64,000 nucleotides of DNA. It comes from Zygnema cylindricum (lineage: Eukaryota > Streptophyta > Zygnematophyceae > Zygnematales > Zygnemataceae). A program made the position numbers and the translations under genes. Positions 32,470 through 44,957 of this stretch are shown piece after piece (position 1 is the first letter of the stretch; the number at the start of each line of letters is the position of its first letter). Under the pieces are notes generated by a model. The model did no database searches, was not told the DNA's origin, and saw nothing but the letters and a program-made list of their open reading frames with translations. Location of the stretch: contig JBBHKE010000100.1 of assembly GCA_037447655.1 (NCBI GenBank), positions 12,501 to 76,500 on the forward strand, written 5' to 3'.

Positions 32470-33528
32470 TGTAGAAACTAAGGTTTTATTTGTATTTCCT
32501 AGATTTAAAACATGTAAAGATAAAGAGAAAAAAAGAAGCAGTGGCAGTCTGCCTCTAACTCCTCTCTCACACTCCCACACTTGTCGCAATCACTCAAGGT
32601 TAGAGAGGAAGCTAGAGCCATGGCTGCCCTTGCTTTCTATAGAGAGACAAGTAGTACTTTGGTAGGTTTACCAAAAGGAACTTGACAGACCCTAGATTTG
32701 ATCTTAGTACCTATCGTCCGTCAAGTCAAGCAATAGCCGGTAGCTTTATCATGTTAGTCTATGATCTGTGCTGATGTATATAGGGTATCATACATATTTA
32801 TAGACATAAATGTTGACGATTCATTTAACGGCGCGAATAATCTTTCAACATAGATAAAGTTTTTGTAAACGTATGGTGTAGTGTACTCCACGAAACTAAT
32901 ACCGCGCATTTTTTTTTGACGGCGAAAACAAATACTGCGGAGTTATTTTCAACGGCTATAATTAAAACGCAATCTTGATCGAACGGCCAGGATAGATGCC
33001 GAGTTCGCGGAATAGGCGCTTTGGCGGTTTTCGATCATCGCCACGTCAATTGTCACGTGACATAATCACATTGGCTTGTGGCATCCCCGGAGAATACTGG
33101 AGCGAATTAGGATATGGCAAGCGTCGACATTTTTACCATGCCGTACGATGGCCGTACCGAAAGTACATCGGCACCTATACTTTTCTATAAGACACAGTTA
33201 TCTGATTGGTGCCATACTCTAGTAGTATAGGGTTTAGAGAGGGATTTAGGACTTGAAAAATTTGGTAGGTAGACCCCTCTCTCCCAGAGAGCTCTTACAC
33301 AAAAGGTCAACTTTGACCCTTCATGACTTACTGCTCAAGGGAGCAAATTTAGAGATTCTTTTTGCTATCAACTTCAGGAAGTCTTCTCTTCACATAGGTA
33401 AAGTTGGTTTGAGTTTTTATCTGCCTAGGTGGCAGTTATTCTTGTGGAAACTCAAAGGGTTCAGGGTTATCCTAGAAGCGTCTAGTGAGTTGCCTACTCT
33501 GAGGGCCAATGGAAGTCTCAAAGCTGCA
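32470..33528 (+). repeat. RE3 5' LTR
   Basis: TGTAGAAACTAAGG to AAGCTGCA. tRNA-like cassette antisense at about 32690-32760. GTAC cluster at about 33142-33175. In-frame ATG at 33509-33511 (MEVSKLQV) leads into the gag frame. Confidence 0.85.
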
Positions 33529-34249
33529 AGTTATAGGCCCACCCTCTAGGGAAACCAAATTTAATAGAACACACTTCATATATTGGGAAAGTATGATGAC
33601 AGGGGCTCTATGTGAAAAGAGGTTTTGGGGGATAGTAAGTGGACGAGTGAGGCGTCCATCCAGTTTAGTCGTTCCTCCAGGGTTTGGGGAAAGCAGGTTT
33701 ACCAGAAAAGCAGATCCATCTCCACCAGAGGATTCGGAGAAGGGAGAGCATTGTGATGGACAAAGGGAAATAGTTACATTGATAGCAACATCTATCGCAA
33801 CCGGTTTAACGTTCATCTCACCAATTCTGAGGAATGAGGAGAATGATGTTAATACTTGGGACTACAACAATATGGCGGCAAAACACTTCATTCTTCGCCA
33901 TCTTACTCAAGGACTTGCATCTTCTCATTTGCAGGTGGAAAAGGCATTAGATCTATGGAATGCTCTCATAGAGATGTACCGGAGTGGTACTATTCAGTAG
34001 CATCAATTGGTTGATCAAAAGATAGATGTATATGCATACCAAGGGGGGAAAATTGTATACTTTTGGAATGAGCTTGCATCCCTTTTCATGGAACTAGAGA
34101 TTGTTGGTCAAGTAGAAACAGAAAACATGAAGGTGAACAACTTGCTCATAAAGTTACCCGATGACTATGAAAACATAGTCAACTGTGTGCAGGATTTGAT
34201 GGATTCCAGCTGGATCAGAAATTTTGTGGTAGGGATGATTCTCGTTTGA
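33509..34249 (+). pseudogene. RE3 gag N-terminal two thirds
   Basis: The frame opens in the LTR (MEVSKLQV) and crosses the PBS, where the ATG of relatives is ATA (I). It then reads HFIYWESMMTGALCEKRFWG and AAKHFILRHLTQGLASSHL. A TAG at about 33998 interrupts it and the frame resumes at 34007-34249 (LLIKLPDDYENIVNCVQDL). A decayed zinc knuckle lies near 34410-34455. Confidence 0.82.
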
Positions 34250-34575
34250 GAGAATACAATTGAGATCCGAAGGGGAGGGAAGAGTGGACAATCTTTGGCA
34301 AAAAGAACTGATTCGAGGAGCAAGGATCTCGGAAAATTAGTAGGCAACTATAGAGGAGGAGGATACAAGACTCAGTCCGATGAGTCAGGACCGAGGGTCG
34401 CAAAGGGGTTGTGTCACTTTTAAAAGAAACGAGGACACTATATGGGAGAGTGTACTAAGCTAATAGAGTTTCGGTTAAAAGAGGGGCACACCGGTGGACC
34501 CCCGAGAGGAAAGAAAAAGGCGCTTGTGACAGAGTTACATTAGGCGATCACGAGGACGAGGACGATGAGCTCCTA

Positions 34576-35247
34576 TTGGATGAGGAGTTGGTGGCGAAAA
34601 ACGAGGTCAAAATTCCACGAAAGCATAAATGTGCTTTAGATGGATTTAAAGGTGAAGCATGCTCGATTGTAGATTCAAGTGCCTCCATGCACATTTGTAA
34701 GGATAAACACTTGTTCACTAAGATAAAAAAGATTCCCCCCGTAGAGATAGAGTACGGGGATGGGAGGATATTTACTACTACTCTTGTAGGATCGGTAGAT
34801 CTGAAAGTGTATGTAGAATGTAAGACATCCATAGTTACATTCTCTGATGTATTTTATATTCCAGAGTTGAACAAAAACCTCATCTCTACATCTATATTAG
34901 ATGATAAAGGTTTTGATACTAGCACTAGGAAAATAGTCTTTACCGCTAGTTTTGAGGAGGAAGTTTATTTCACTGCTGAAAAAAGTAGCCAATGGATGTT
35001 TAGGATGATTTTAAGCAATGAAAAGAATAAACTTTATTATGTTGGTGTTCATGATATAATTTTGTGGCATAAGAGGCTTTTGCATGTGAATCCAGATAAG
35101 TTAAGAGAGATTAAACAGATGGGAGTAGTGGAAGGGATTCAGTTCGGTGAGAGTGAGAAACTTAGTGATTGTAGTGGATGTGCTAAAGGTAAAGCACATA
35201 GGTTACCCTTTCCAAAAACTGCTACTTATAAGGGAGAAAGATTATAG
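34576..35247 (+). pseudogene. RE3 protease and integrase N-terminal region
   Basis: 223 codons: protease site altered to DSSAS (family DSGSS), VDLKVYVECKTSIVTFSDV, then the integrase zinc site WHKRLLHV...DCSGCAKGKAH. Beyond 35247 the core continues in other frames (RYLGTAQSALTRG, RSDNGGEY near 35440) with several stops. Confidence 0.85.
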
Positions 35248-35629
35248 ATTTGGTACACAGAGATATTTGGGGACCGCCCAAAGTGCCCTCACCCGGGGGG
35301 AAGAGATTTATGATGGTTATCAACCATGATTGTTCTCGGCATTCCATAATGTATTTTTTGAAAAATAAGTCGGAGGCTCAGGATTGTTTTAGACAATATT
35401 AGGCATGGAGTCAAAAACTTCATGAAACCCCAATCAAGAGAGTAAGGAGTGACAATGGTGGAGAATATACCTCTAATCACTTTTAAAATTTTTAGAGAGA
35501 AGATGGAGTCCAACACCAAAAGACAATTCCAAAAAACCTGGATCACAATAGGGTAGCTGAAAGATTAAATAGGACACTAAGTGATAGTGCTAAATGTATG
35601 TTGTCGGATTAGAAGATAGGAAAAAGGTT

Positions 35630-36335
35630 TTGGGTGAAGCAATAAACTGTTCTAATAACCTCAAAAATATATTTCTTACTTCAGCGGTAAAAGGCCAAAC
35701 ACCTTATGAGAGATAGACCGGCCGAAAAACCTGACATATCTCACTTAAAGGTTTTCGGCAGTCAAGTGTTTAGTTTAGATACAAATCGATCTAATTGGAA
35801 ACTAGATCCTTAAAGAAAACCAGGGCACTTATTAGGATATGATGAGGATGTAAAAGGATACATAGTTTATGATCTAAAAAGGGAAAATATAATGTTAGTA
35901 AAGCACCTAGTAGTTATGGATGAAGGAATGTCTGTGGATCCCTTCAATTATACAAAGTTAGTAAAAATCAGATTTGAGTCAGAAAATTCCGATGACTTTG
36001 AGCTTCCTAACTATCCACGTTTCACAAAAGATGACTGTCTTGCCAGTACAAATCAGACCGAGAAGGACTCGGCCAACAAAACTCCAGAAACAACTTTACC
36101 TAAAGCAGGAGACGTGGTGGAAATTGATTTGGATTCAAGGGACAGGTAGAAGCCGAGATTGTTCGACAAAACCCACGAGAACCATCTATTCCTGCAACAA
36201 ATTTTGAGAGAGGAAGGAGAAGTAGGAAAAGGTTGTAAGAAAAACAAGTTAATAACGAGGTAACAAAACTATCTCAATCTGGATGAACCTCAGACTTATG
36301 GAGAGGGAATGAACTATCCAGAAAGGAACCGATGG
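35630..36335 (+). pseudogene. RE3 integrase C-terminal region and linker
   Basis: Readable pieces: LLGYDEDVKGYIVYDLKREN, then the ORF at 35892-36149 (MLVKHLVVMDEG, NYPRFTKDD, TTLPKAGDVVEIDLDSRDR). Stops at several places. The copy breaks off at about 36335. Confidence 0.75.
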
Positions 36336-36344
36336 TTTATTATT

Positions 36345-36660
36345 GCGTACGCGAATTTGTACCCAAACATTTTTTGTACATTTACAAAGTATAGTGTCCG
36401 TATATTTTTGTACTATTTATGGTTATTGAAGGGTAAGGGTTGTTAGGGTACATTCAAGTACATTCCCTTATATTTCCAAACTTCTCCATTACATTTTCCT
36501 TACTTTTACGATTTAAAGGATACACTTAATAAATAACTCTATACATTTTCATATTTTTTTTGTACTTTTGAGGATTTTTAAGGATTTTTTAGGTTTTATT
36601 TAACCGAATAATACCCGTACACATTTTAATATTTTTTTCGCATTGCTAAAACTACATACA
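36345..36660. repeat. GTACATTTT-rich dispersed repeat, second copy
   Basis: Shares GTCCGTATA, TTTTTGTACTATTTA, GGGTTGTTAGGGTACATTC and ATACCCGTACA with 18500-18687 plus 24459-24810. It abuts the broken end of RE3. Confidence 0.6.
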
Positions 36661-36819
36661 AATTTTAAAAGAGTATAAAATGGACGAATACTACGTAAAA
36701 ATATTTAAAACGTCCAAATTCGTATGATTTGAACAATATGTAAAGACAAAAACATAAAGGACTAAAAGCACGAAAATAAAATGAAACAAAAAGAAACAAC
36801 AAAAACGCGACCATAGAAA

Positions 36820-37927
36820 TGTAGAAATTAAAGGTTTAAGTTTAGTATTTTTTAGGTCTAAAATGTGTAAATTAAAAACAGCAAAGAAGCAAAGGCAGAT
36901 TGCCTCTCACTCCTCTCTCAAGTCTTCATACACTCATTGAAGACTAGAGAGGGAGTAAGAGCCATGGAACCTTAGTCTTCTCAGAGAGACAAGGAGAGCT
37001 GAAACAGACCACTTGTACCAAAAAGGCTGCCGGAAGCAAGATTTTCTCCTGGTACTTACCGTTTGTTAGAGTAGCCGGTAGTCGTTAGCTTTATCCTATA
37101 GTATACCATAGTTGCTATGAAATATAGGGTGCGATACGTATTTATACATTAACACGTCACAGAATTCATTTAACAAATTACGGCTTAGGAAATACATGGA
37201 ACTATCGCGAACTCACTTAAAGAAATCAACACACACGAAATGAAATCAGATATTCAATTTCAACGGACGAAATTAAATGTTGCCGTCGATCAAACCGCTC
37301 ACAATGGAGCCAAAGCACTAGAGTGGTTGTTTGGCGCCTTATGGAGGAGACGTCACCGGATGACACTTGGCAGCCTACCAATGGAGAGCAGAGTTTGCAG
37401 AGGGAGCAACTATGGCTCAAGAACTAACAAAAGTCAGCGAGATGACCATATTGTACCATGGCCGTACAATAAGTACAGCGGCACCTCTACCTTATTGTAC
37501 TTTATAGTCGTAGGATTGGTCAAGTACAATATTAGTAGGGGGTTCAGAGAGGGCATTAGAACTTAGACAAATATAAGGTAGCTACCTCTCTCTCATAGCT
37601 CAAGATTGGTCAAGTACAGCAATAGTAGGGGGTTAAGAGAGGGCATTAGGACTTAGACAAATATTACGTAGCTGCCTCTCTCTCAGAGCGCATCTGTACA
37701 AAAAGTTAACTTTGATCATCTATAACTTACTGCTTAGGGGAGCAAATCAAGTGATTCTTTTTGGAACAAACTCAAAGGAGTCTTGTCTTTACAAGGGTGA
37801 AGATAGTTCTGTCTTGTGTCTGTTAGGGTGACAGTTATTCTTGGTCAATTACAAAAGGGTAAGGGTTATTCTAAGGGCTTCTAGTGAGGTGCCTACTCTG
37901 AGGACTAATGCAGGTCTCAGAGTTATA
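36820..37927 (+). repeat. RE4 5' LTR with an internal 90-bp tandem duplication
   Basis: TGTAGAAATTAAAGG to GAGTTATA (terminal CA mutated to TA). Direct repeat 37515-37604 and 37605-37694. Antisense tRNA-like cassette about 37035-37105. Confidence 0.83.
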
Positions 37928-38830
37928 GGATATGGGCCCACCCTCTAGGGTGCCCATTATATACTAGGAGAGTATAATGACATGAGCTCTGTGCGAGAAA
38001 CAGTTTTGGGGGATAGTGAGTGGACAAGTGAGGCATTGATCGAGCCTTGGCATTCCTCCATCGTTGTAAGGACCAAGTTTACTAGAAAAGCAGATCCCTC
38101 CTCACGAGAGGAGAGTGAGGATGGGGAAAGCATTCTGATAGACAAAGGGAAAGAAAAGGAGACAATCACACCAATCGCAACACCCATCGCAACCGGTTTC
38201 GTATTCATGTCATATGTTATGAGGAATCAAAGAATGATGTTTATAAGTGGGATAACAATAACATGGCGGCAAAACATTTTACTCTTCGTCATCTCACCCA
38301 AGGACTTGCATCACCTCATTTGTAAGTGGAATGGGCATTCAATCTATGGGTGGCACTCATAGAAATGTACCGCAATGGTATAATCTAGCAAAAACAACTG
38401 GCACATCAGAAATTGGATGCATATTTATAGAAATTGGGGAAGATGCTAGATTTCTCTAATGAGCTTGCGACACTTTTTATGGAGTTAGAGAGTGCAGGAT
38501 AGGTGGAAACTAAAAATATGAAGGTTAACTGTCTTCTCATGAAGTTGCTCGAAGACTATGACAATATAGTTAATGAAGTACAAGATCTATTCGATTTCAT
38601 GTGGACTTAAAACTCGCTAGTAAGGATGATTCTTGTCCGAGAGAATACGATAGGAATCCAGAGGGGTGAAAAGAGTGGGCAGCCTTTGACAGCCGGGACC
38701 GACTAGAGAAAGGATCCAAGGAAATTGCTTGGGGGTTATAGAGGAGGAGGATAGAAATATTAGTCCGATGAGATCGGATCGAGGGCTTCCAAAGGATTGT
38801 GTCATTTTTGAAAGAAACTAGAGCACTACA
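37928..38830 (+). pseudogene. RE4 gag
   Basis: Heavily decayed. Readable pieces: MGPPSRVPII-like start, MAAKHF region near 38263-38310, SNELATLFMELESAG near 38455-38500, and KRDTIG-like (RENTIGIQRG) near 38640. The zinc knuckle at about 38805-38835 keeps only part of its Cys/His set. Confidence 0.7.
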
Positions 38831-39663
38831 TGGCGGAGTGCTCTAAACTAACTAAACTTCGGTTAAAGGAGGGGCAGCCTAGACATCCAAAAGGAATGAA
38901 GAAGGCTCTTGTGACGGAGGTAGTTGAGGAGGAATCCGAGGACAAGGAGCTCTGGTTAGATGAGGAGAAGGAGGTGAAAACTGAGGTCGGAATCCCACGA
39001 ATACATAAATATGCGTTCGGGGGATTGACAGGTGAAGCGGGTTAGATTGTGGACTCAGGTTCTTCTATGCACATGTGTAAGGATAAGCACATGTTGACCA
39101 AATCGAGAAAGATTCCCACAGTAGAAATAGAGTACGGGAATGGGAGGGTAGTCACAACTACTTTAGTGAAATCGGTAGATCTAAAAGTATTAGTGGAGGG
39201 AAAAACATCCATAGTTACATTCTCTAATGTGTTGTTTATTCATGAGTTGAACAATAATCTTATCTCAACATCGGTGTTAGATGATAAAGGTTTTAAAACT
39301 AGCACTAGCAAAGGAGTCTTTTCTACTAGTTTTGAGGAACAAGTTTATTTCACCTTTGAAAAAGGTAGTCAAAGGATGTTTAGGATGATTTTAAGCAATG
39401 AAAAGAATAAGCTTTCTTATTTTGGTGTTCATGATATAATGTTGTGGCATAAGAGTCTTAGGCGTGTGCATTTAGATAAGTTAAAAGAAATGAAAAAGAT
39501 GGGAGTATTGGAAGGGACTCAGTTTGGAGAAAGTGCAAATCTAAGTGACTGTAGTGGATGTGCTCAAGGTAAGGCACACAAGTTACCCTTCCCAAAAATA
39601 GCCACTTATAAAGGAGAAAAAGTGTTAGATTTGGTACATAGTGATATTTGGGGACTAGCTTAG
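38830..39663 (+). pseudogene. RE4 protease and integrase N-terminal region
   Basis: Two frames separated by one TAG at about 39043 (family W): MAECSKLTKLRLKEGQPRHP (end of knuckle) and MDSGSSMHMCKDKH (protease site intact), VDLKVLVEGKTSIVTFSNV, HDIMLWHKSLRRVH, DCSGCAQGKAHKLPFP, DLVHSDIWG. Confidence 0.87.
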
Positions 39664-40480
39664 GTGACCTCCTCTGGAGGTAAGGGGTTTATGATTACTA
39701 TCACCGATTATTGGTCTCAGTATTCAAGAGTGTATCTTCTGAAAAATTAATTAGAGGCCTTACAGATTTTTAAGAAATATAAAGCATGGAGTGAGAAACT
39801 CCATGAAACCACTATTAAGAGAGTGAGAAGTGAAAATGGGGAAGAGTATACTTCATATCAGTTTGGGGATTTTTTGAGAGAAGATGGAGTACAACACCAA
39901 AAGACAATTATTGAAAATGCTAAGCAAAATGGTGTAGCCAAGAGGTTAAATAGGACACTAAGTGATTGTGCCAAAAGTATGCTGTCGGATAAGAAGATAG
40001 GAAAGAGAGTCTAGGCCGAATTAATGAACTGTGCAAATTATCTCAAAAATAGAGTTCTTATTTTGGCAGTAAAAGGACAAACACTCTATGAGAGATGGAC
40101 CGGCCAAAAACTATATATTTCACACTTAAAGATTTTCTATAGTCAAATGTTTAGTTTGGAGACAGATCAGTCAAAATTAGAAGTTAGATCCGAAAAGAAA
40201 ACATACATATCTGCAACAATATGATGAAGATGTAAAAGGGTAAAGGGTCTATGATCTTAAGAGATAAGATATAATTCTAGTGAAGCATCTATTGGTTATG
40301 GATGAAAGGAAATCTATAGATCCCTTTAAGTATACAAAGTAATTCAAAATCAGATTCGAGTCCGAAAATTCGGATGACTTTGACCTCCCGAATTATCCAT
40401 GTTTAGAAGAAGATGATGATCATGCAGGTACAAATCAGAGCGGGAAAAAAAAATAGTGGAACCTCACGAGACACCTCGAC
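39664..40480 (+). pseudogene. RE4 integrase core and C-terminal region
   Basis: TITDYWSQYSRVY near 39695, then 39823-40014 (RSENGEEYTSYQFGDF; family RSDNGGEY) with the catalytic-Glu context GVAKRLNRTLSDCAKSML, and 40024-40224 (MNCANYLKNRVLIL, LYERWTGQ). Interrupted by stops. Confidence 0.82.
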
Positions 40481-40679
40481 AAGAAGCGCAAGAAGTGGTG
40501 AAAATTGAACCACAACGAAGGGAGAGGGGAAAAGCTGAAACTGTGTGAAGGAATCCACGAACGCTATCTATACCAGCGGCAGATTTTGAGGGAGGAAGGA
40601 GAAGTAGGGAAAGGCTGCAAGAAAACAAGTCAACAACAAGGTAGCTATATTGTGGAACCCAAATGAACCTTAGAATAAA

Positions 40680-41440
40680 AGGAGGCGATAAACTGTCCTG
40701 AGAGAAACCGATGGAAAACAACCATCAATGAGGCAAAGGCTTCAATCATGGCGCCCAATTCTTCGGAGTTGGTAGACTGTCTACTTGACCGAAAGCTAAT
40801 AGGGTGTAAGTGTGTTTTCAAGATAAAACTGAACCCGGATAACGCCATTGAGCGTTACAAAGCCCTGTTAGTGGCCAAAGGATTTACTCAAAAAGAGGGA
40901 ATCAACTAAAATGAAACCTTTGCACCGGTCTTCAGATTTCCCTGCGTCCGTATCGTTCTCAATCTAACTATAGCACAAGACATAGAAGTACACCAGATAG
41001 ATATCAAAACAACCTTTTTCAATGGAGAGTTCGAAACAAGAGATTTTCATGCGACAACAGTAAGAATTTCTGGAACAAAGAGAGGAGAGTAAGGTATGCC
41101 GGCAAATCAAAACTCTTTATAGCCTAAAACCTTCGCTAGAACAGGAATCTTGATGAGTTTCTTAACAGTCTGGAATAACTACGGATCAGCTTCGATTATT
41201 CAATTAACCTGTTTGAAGATGAGGAACGTATTATTTTTATAACAATTTATATTGATGATTTGCTTGTTTTAAGTAAATCCATGGATAAAATTAATAAACT
41301 GAAAACAAATCTATTGAGCAGATTTGAGATGAAGGATATGGGAGAGGAAAAAAACCTTTTTGGGAATTTAGGTAGAGAGAGACAAAGATAGAAAGATAAT
41401 CACACTAACTCATAAAGAGGCCATTAGGAACATATTGGAA
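40680..41440 (+). pseudogene. RE4 reverse transcriptase
   Basis: CPERNRWKTTINE near 40695, LVAKGFTQKEGIN near 40870, HQIDIKTTFFNGE near 40990 and the catalytic block IYIDDLLVLSKSMDK near 41248-41292 (YIDD in place of YVDD). Many stops and small indels. Confidence 0.78.
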
Positions 41441-41640
41441 AAGTTTCAAATAGACAAGGCCAATAGTTGTACAACTCTAATGGAGCTAAACAAGGGAAAA
41501 AAACGGAGTGTGGAAGAAAGAGTTGTAATTTTGGACGAGGAAGTAGGTCTTGAATAGCAGAAGTGTTGAATTTGGCGGCAACTATAGGAGTGTTGAGTAG
41601 AAGTCCTAATGCTCCCACTAAAAGAGATTGAGAGGTAACT

Positions 41641-42024
41641 ATGAGAGTCCTTAGAAATCTTGTAGGGACTAGGGATCTATGCTTGTGTTTGGGTGGGGAC
41701 AGTACTTACATCACCACTTGGAGTGATGGTTGTTATTGCGATGCTCTTATGAGGAGATGTTTTTTTGGATATGTATTGTATGTGGGTGATACAGCTTGCT
41801 GCTGGAGTAGCAAAAAGCAAATGGTTATTGCTCATTCCACCATAGAGGTTGAGTATATGGCCTTTTGCTTTGTTGCAAAAGACTTGATGTGCGAGAAGTC
41901 TTCGCTTGGTGAGCTTGGTCATCTTAAGAGTGGTGTGCAAAAAATCTTTTGTGATAATTAGGCAACCATTGCTATTGCTGCCAACACTAAACACCTCTTC
42001 AAAGCCAAACACATGTATGTTAGA
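41641..42024 (+). pseudogene. RE4 RNase H, truncated
   Basis: MRVLRNLVGTRDLCLCLGGD, TTWSDGCYCDALM, MVIAHSTIEVEYMA, CDN, then one TAG and HLFKAKHMYVR. Cut at 42024 by the RE5 LTR. Confidence 0.83.
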
Positions 42025-43399
42025 TGCAACTCTGAGGCCTCCATAGGACCTCAGAGTAAGCCACTCACACGAAGCCTCAAGGATAACCCTAACCCCTTTG
42101 TCTTTCAGCACGAATAACTGCCATCTTGGGGAAAAAATAATCTGACCGACTTCACCATTATGAAGGCAAGACTCCCTTGAGTCTATAGCAAAAAGAATCT
42201 CTGAATTTGCTCCCCTGAGCAGTATGTTATGGAGGGTCAAAGTTGAACTTTTGTACAAAAGCTCTCTCGGAGAGGGGGTCCTATCTACCAATTTTTCTAA
42301 GTCCTATCTCTCTCACAAACTCTATATACTGATGTATGGAACCAATCATATTACTCTTCCGTACACAGAAGTACAGCTGCCGGTGTACTTTCTGTACGGA
42401 TACTGTACGACATCGCCTAAATGTCGACACGTGGTATATCCGGATTTGCTCCCTTAATCCTTGGAGATGCCGCGATCCAATGTCATTCTGCCACGTGTCA
42501 TCCGATGTGGCGATGACCAAAAACTGCCGAAATCCTCTTCTGTGATCTCAGCATTCATTCGGCTGTCCGATTTAAATGCAGATTAAATTGTAGCCGTAAT
42601 AAATACTTGCGCGGTATTTGTTTCACTATCGAAACAAATGCGCGGTACCGTACATTGAAACAAATGCGCGTAATCATATTGTTGTACTGTACAGAAAGGT
42701 ACTGCTGCCAGTGTACTTTATGTACGAACATTGTACGACATGACAAAAATGTCGACACATGTATTTTTTTGGATTTGTTTCCGTAATCCTTGGAGATGCC
42801 CAAATCCAATGTCGTGGTGCCACATGTCATTGATGGGGCTACGACCATAAATCGCCGAAATCTTCTTCCGCAATCTCCGCATGCTTTCGACCGTCCGATT
42901 GAAGGCCGATTTCAATCATAGCCGTCATAAATAGATGCGAGGTATTTGTTTCGCTATCGAAACTAAAGCGTGATACTTATTTATTCTTCGTACTCATAAT
43001 CCGTACATTTATAACTGACTCTATGTATCCCGTTTAAAGTTGTTGTTAAATGAATTAGCCTACATGTTAACGTTTATATATGTAATACACTCTATATCAT
43101 TTACCACTAATCTTAGACTAAATGGATGAGGTTACCGGCTAACGGCGGCATTTTCTATTCGTAGGTACCAGGATCAAATCCTCTAGGCAACAACTTCCTT
43201 TTAGTAAATTAACTATTTTACTACCCCGTAAATCTCTTGATAGCATAGGCAAACATGACACTAGCTTCCTCTCCAACTTCTCAGTGACTGCAACAAGTGT
43301 GAGAGTTGGAGAGAGAAGTTAGAGTCAGACTGCCTCGGCTTGTTTTTCTGCACTTTATTTTAGACCTAGAAAATACTAAAAGAACCATCAATTTCTACA
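42025..43399 (-). repeat. RE5 3' LTR with an internal ~328-bp tandem duplication
   Basis: TGCAAC...TTTCTACA, 1375 bp against about 1050 in relatives. The extra length is a repeat of the GTAC cluster to GCGCGGTATTTGTTTC region: about 42357-42684 and 42685-42990. CACGTG cores at 42430-42435 and 42493-42498 (first copy). tRNA-like cassette on plus at about 43118-43190. Confidence 0.85.
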
Positions 43400-44090
43400 C
43401 TCCCCTTATTTTCAAGTCACTCTTTAATTTCAAACCACACTTCTCCATGCAAAAAATTTGCTTAGGGGAAGGCACAGGTTTGGTCATCATATCAGCCACC
43501 ATCTCGCTATCTGGTCAGTACTCTAAACTGATTATTTTGTTTTCTACTTTCTCTCTAACAAAGCTGAGTCTAATGTCCATGTGTTTGGCTTTAAAATGAT
43601 GTTTATGATTGGCAGAAAAAGCCATCGCTGCCTGATTATCACAAAAAAATTTATGCACACCACTCTTAAGGTGACCAAGCTCACCAAGCAAAGACTTAAC
43701 CCACATCAATTCTTTTACAGCAGAGCAACAGGCCATATACTCAGCCTCCATGGTGGACTAAGCAATAACCTTTTGCTGTTTGCTACTTCAACAGCAAGCC
43801 CCATCAACCACATATAATACATATCAAGAAGTACATCTCTTTATCGGAGCATCACCCTAACTGGCATCACTCCAAGTAGTGATGTCAGTATTCTCCCCAC
43901 CCAAATGCAACCATAGATCCCTAGTTCCTATGAAATATCTAATGACTCTCTTAGCTGCCTCCCAATCCTTCTTAGTGGGAGCATTTAGAATTCTACTCAG
44001 CACTCCTACAACTATAGTTAAATCTGGCCGGGTACAATTCATAAAATAGATTAGGCTTCCCACTACTTGCTTGTAAGGAATAGTCTGCAT
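43400..44090 (-). pseudogene. RE5 RNase H region
   Basis: 43857-44090 (MQTIPYKQVVGSLIYFMNCT, TTWSDAS) and 43515-43751 (MEAEYMACCSAVKELMWV, CDNQAAMAFSANHKHHFKAK). Stops fall at 43760-43858. Confidence 0.85.
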
Positions 44091-44339
44091 GAACTTCTGT
44101 TCTTCAGGACTTAATTACTCGTCTAAGACTATGACTCCTTCTTCCTCACTCCTCTCATTTCCCTTCTTTAACTCCATTGGAGTTGTACAACTATTAGCTT
44201 TATCCATCTGAATTTTTTCCAGCATCTTCCCTATTGCTTTCTTTTTAGTCAATCTTATAATCTTTCTTTCTCGGTCTCTTTCTACTTAAATTCCCAAAAT
44301 ATATTTTACTTCCCCCATATCTTTCATTTCAAATCTCCC

Positions 44340-44900
44340 CTAAAGATCAGTTTTGAGTTTTTTAATTTTTTCCATTGATTTACTTAAAATAAGCAAATCA
44401 TCAACATAAATTGCAATAAATATAATACCTTCCTCATCTTCAAAAACATAGATTGAGTGATCTGAGCTGATCCGGATATATCCTTGACCGGTAAGAAACT
44501 CATCAAGTTTCTTATTCCACTGTCGAGGCGCTTGTTTTAAACCGTAAAGGGATTTATTCAGCCGGCATACCTTACTCTCCTCTCCTTCCTCCACAAATCC
44601 TTTGGGATGTCGCATGAAGATCTCGTCTTCCAATTCTCCATGCAAAGAGGTTGTCTTGATGTCCATCTGGTGCACCTCCATGTCTTTGGCAACTGCAAGA
44701 CTAAGAAGTATGCGGACGGAGGGAAATTTGACCACCGAGGCAAAGGTTTCCTCATAGTCGATTCCTTCTTTCTGTGTAAATCCTTTTGCCACTAATCGGG
44801 CTTTGTAACGCTCAATGGTGTTATCCGGGTTCAGTTTTAATTTGAAAACCCACTTACAACCGATTGGTTTTCAGTTAGGTGGAGAGTCCACCAGCTTCCA
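44340..44900 (-). pseudogene. RE5 reverse transcriptase core
   Basis: 150 codons open from MAKGFTQKEGIDYEETFASV through HQMDIKTTSLHGE, YGLKQAPRQWNKK and IAIYVDDLLILSKSMEK. Upstream KPIGCKWVFKLKLNPDN is readable. It gives the reference length for the segment deleted in RE1. Confidence 0.88.
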
Positions 44901-44957
44901 AGTATCCGCTGCCATAATTGAGGCCATCTCATTGATGGCTGTCTTCCACTGGTTCCT

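Larger units (their letters stand above)
32470..36335 (+). mobile_element. RE3: copia element, gag to RT start only
   Basis: 5' LTR 32470-33528, degraded PBS (AGTTATAGGCCCACC), gag, protease, integrase and linker. The similarity ends at about 36335 inside the RT entry (PERNRW). RT, RNase H and 3' LTR are absent. Several stops and frameshifts. Confidence 0.85.
36820..42024 (+). mobile_element. RE4: copia element lacking its 3' end
   Basis: 5' LTR 36820-37927, PBS GGATATGGGCCCACC (one mismatch), gag to RNase H in order with many stops. Breaks off within RNase H at about 42024 (CAAAGCCAAACACATG), where the opposite-facing LTR of RE5 begins. Confidence 0.87.
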
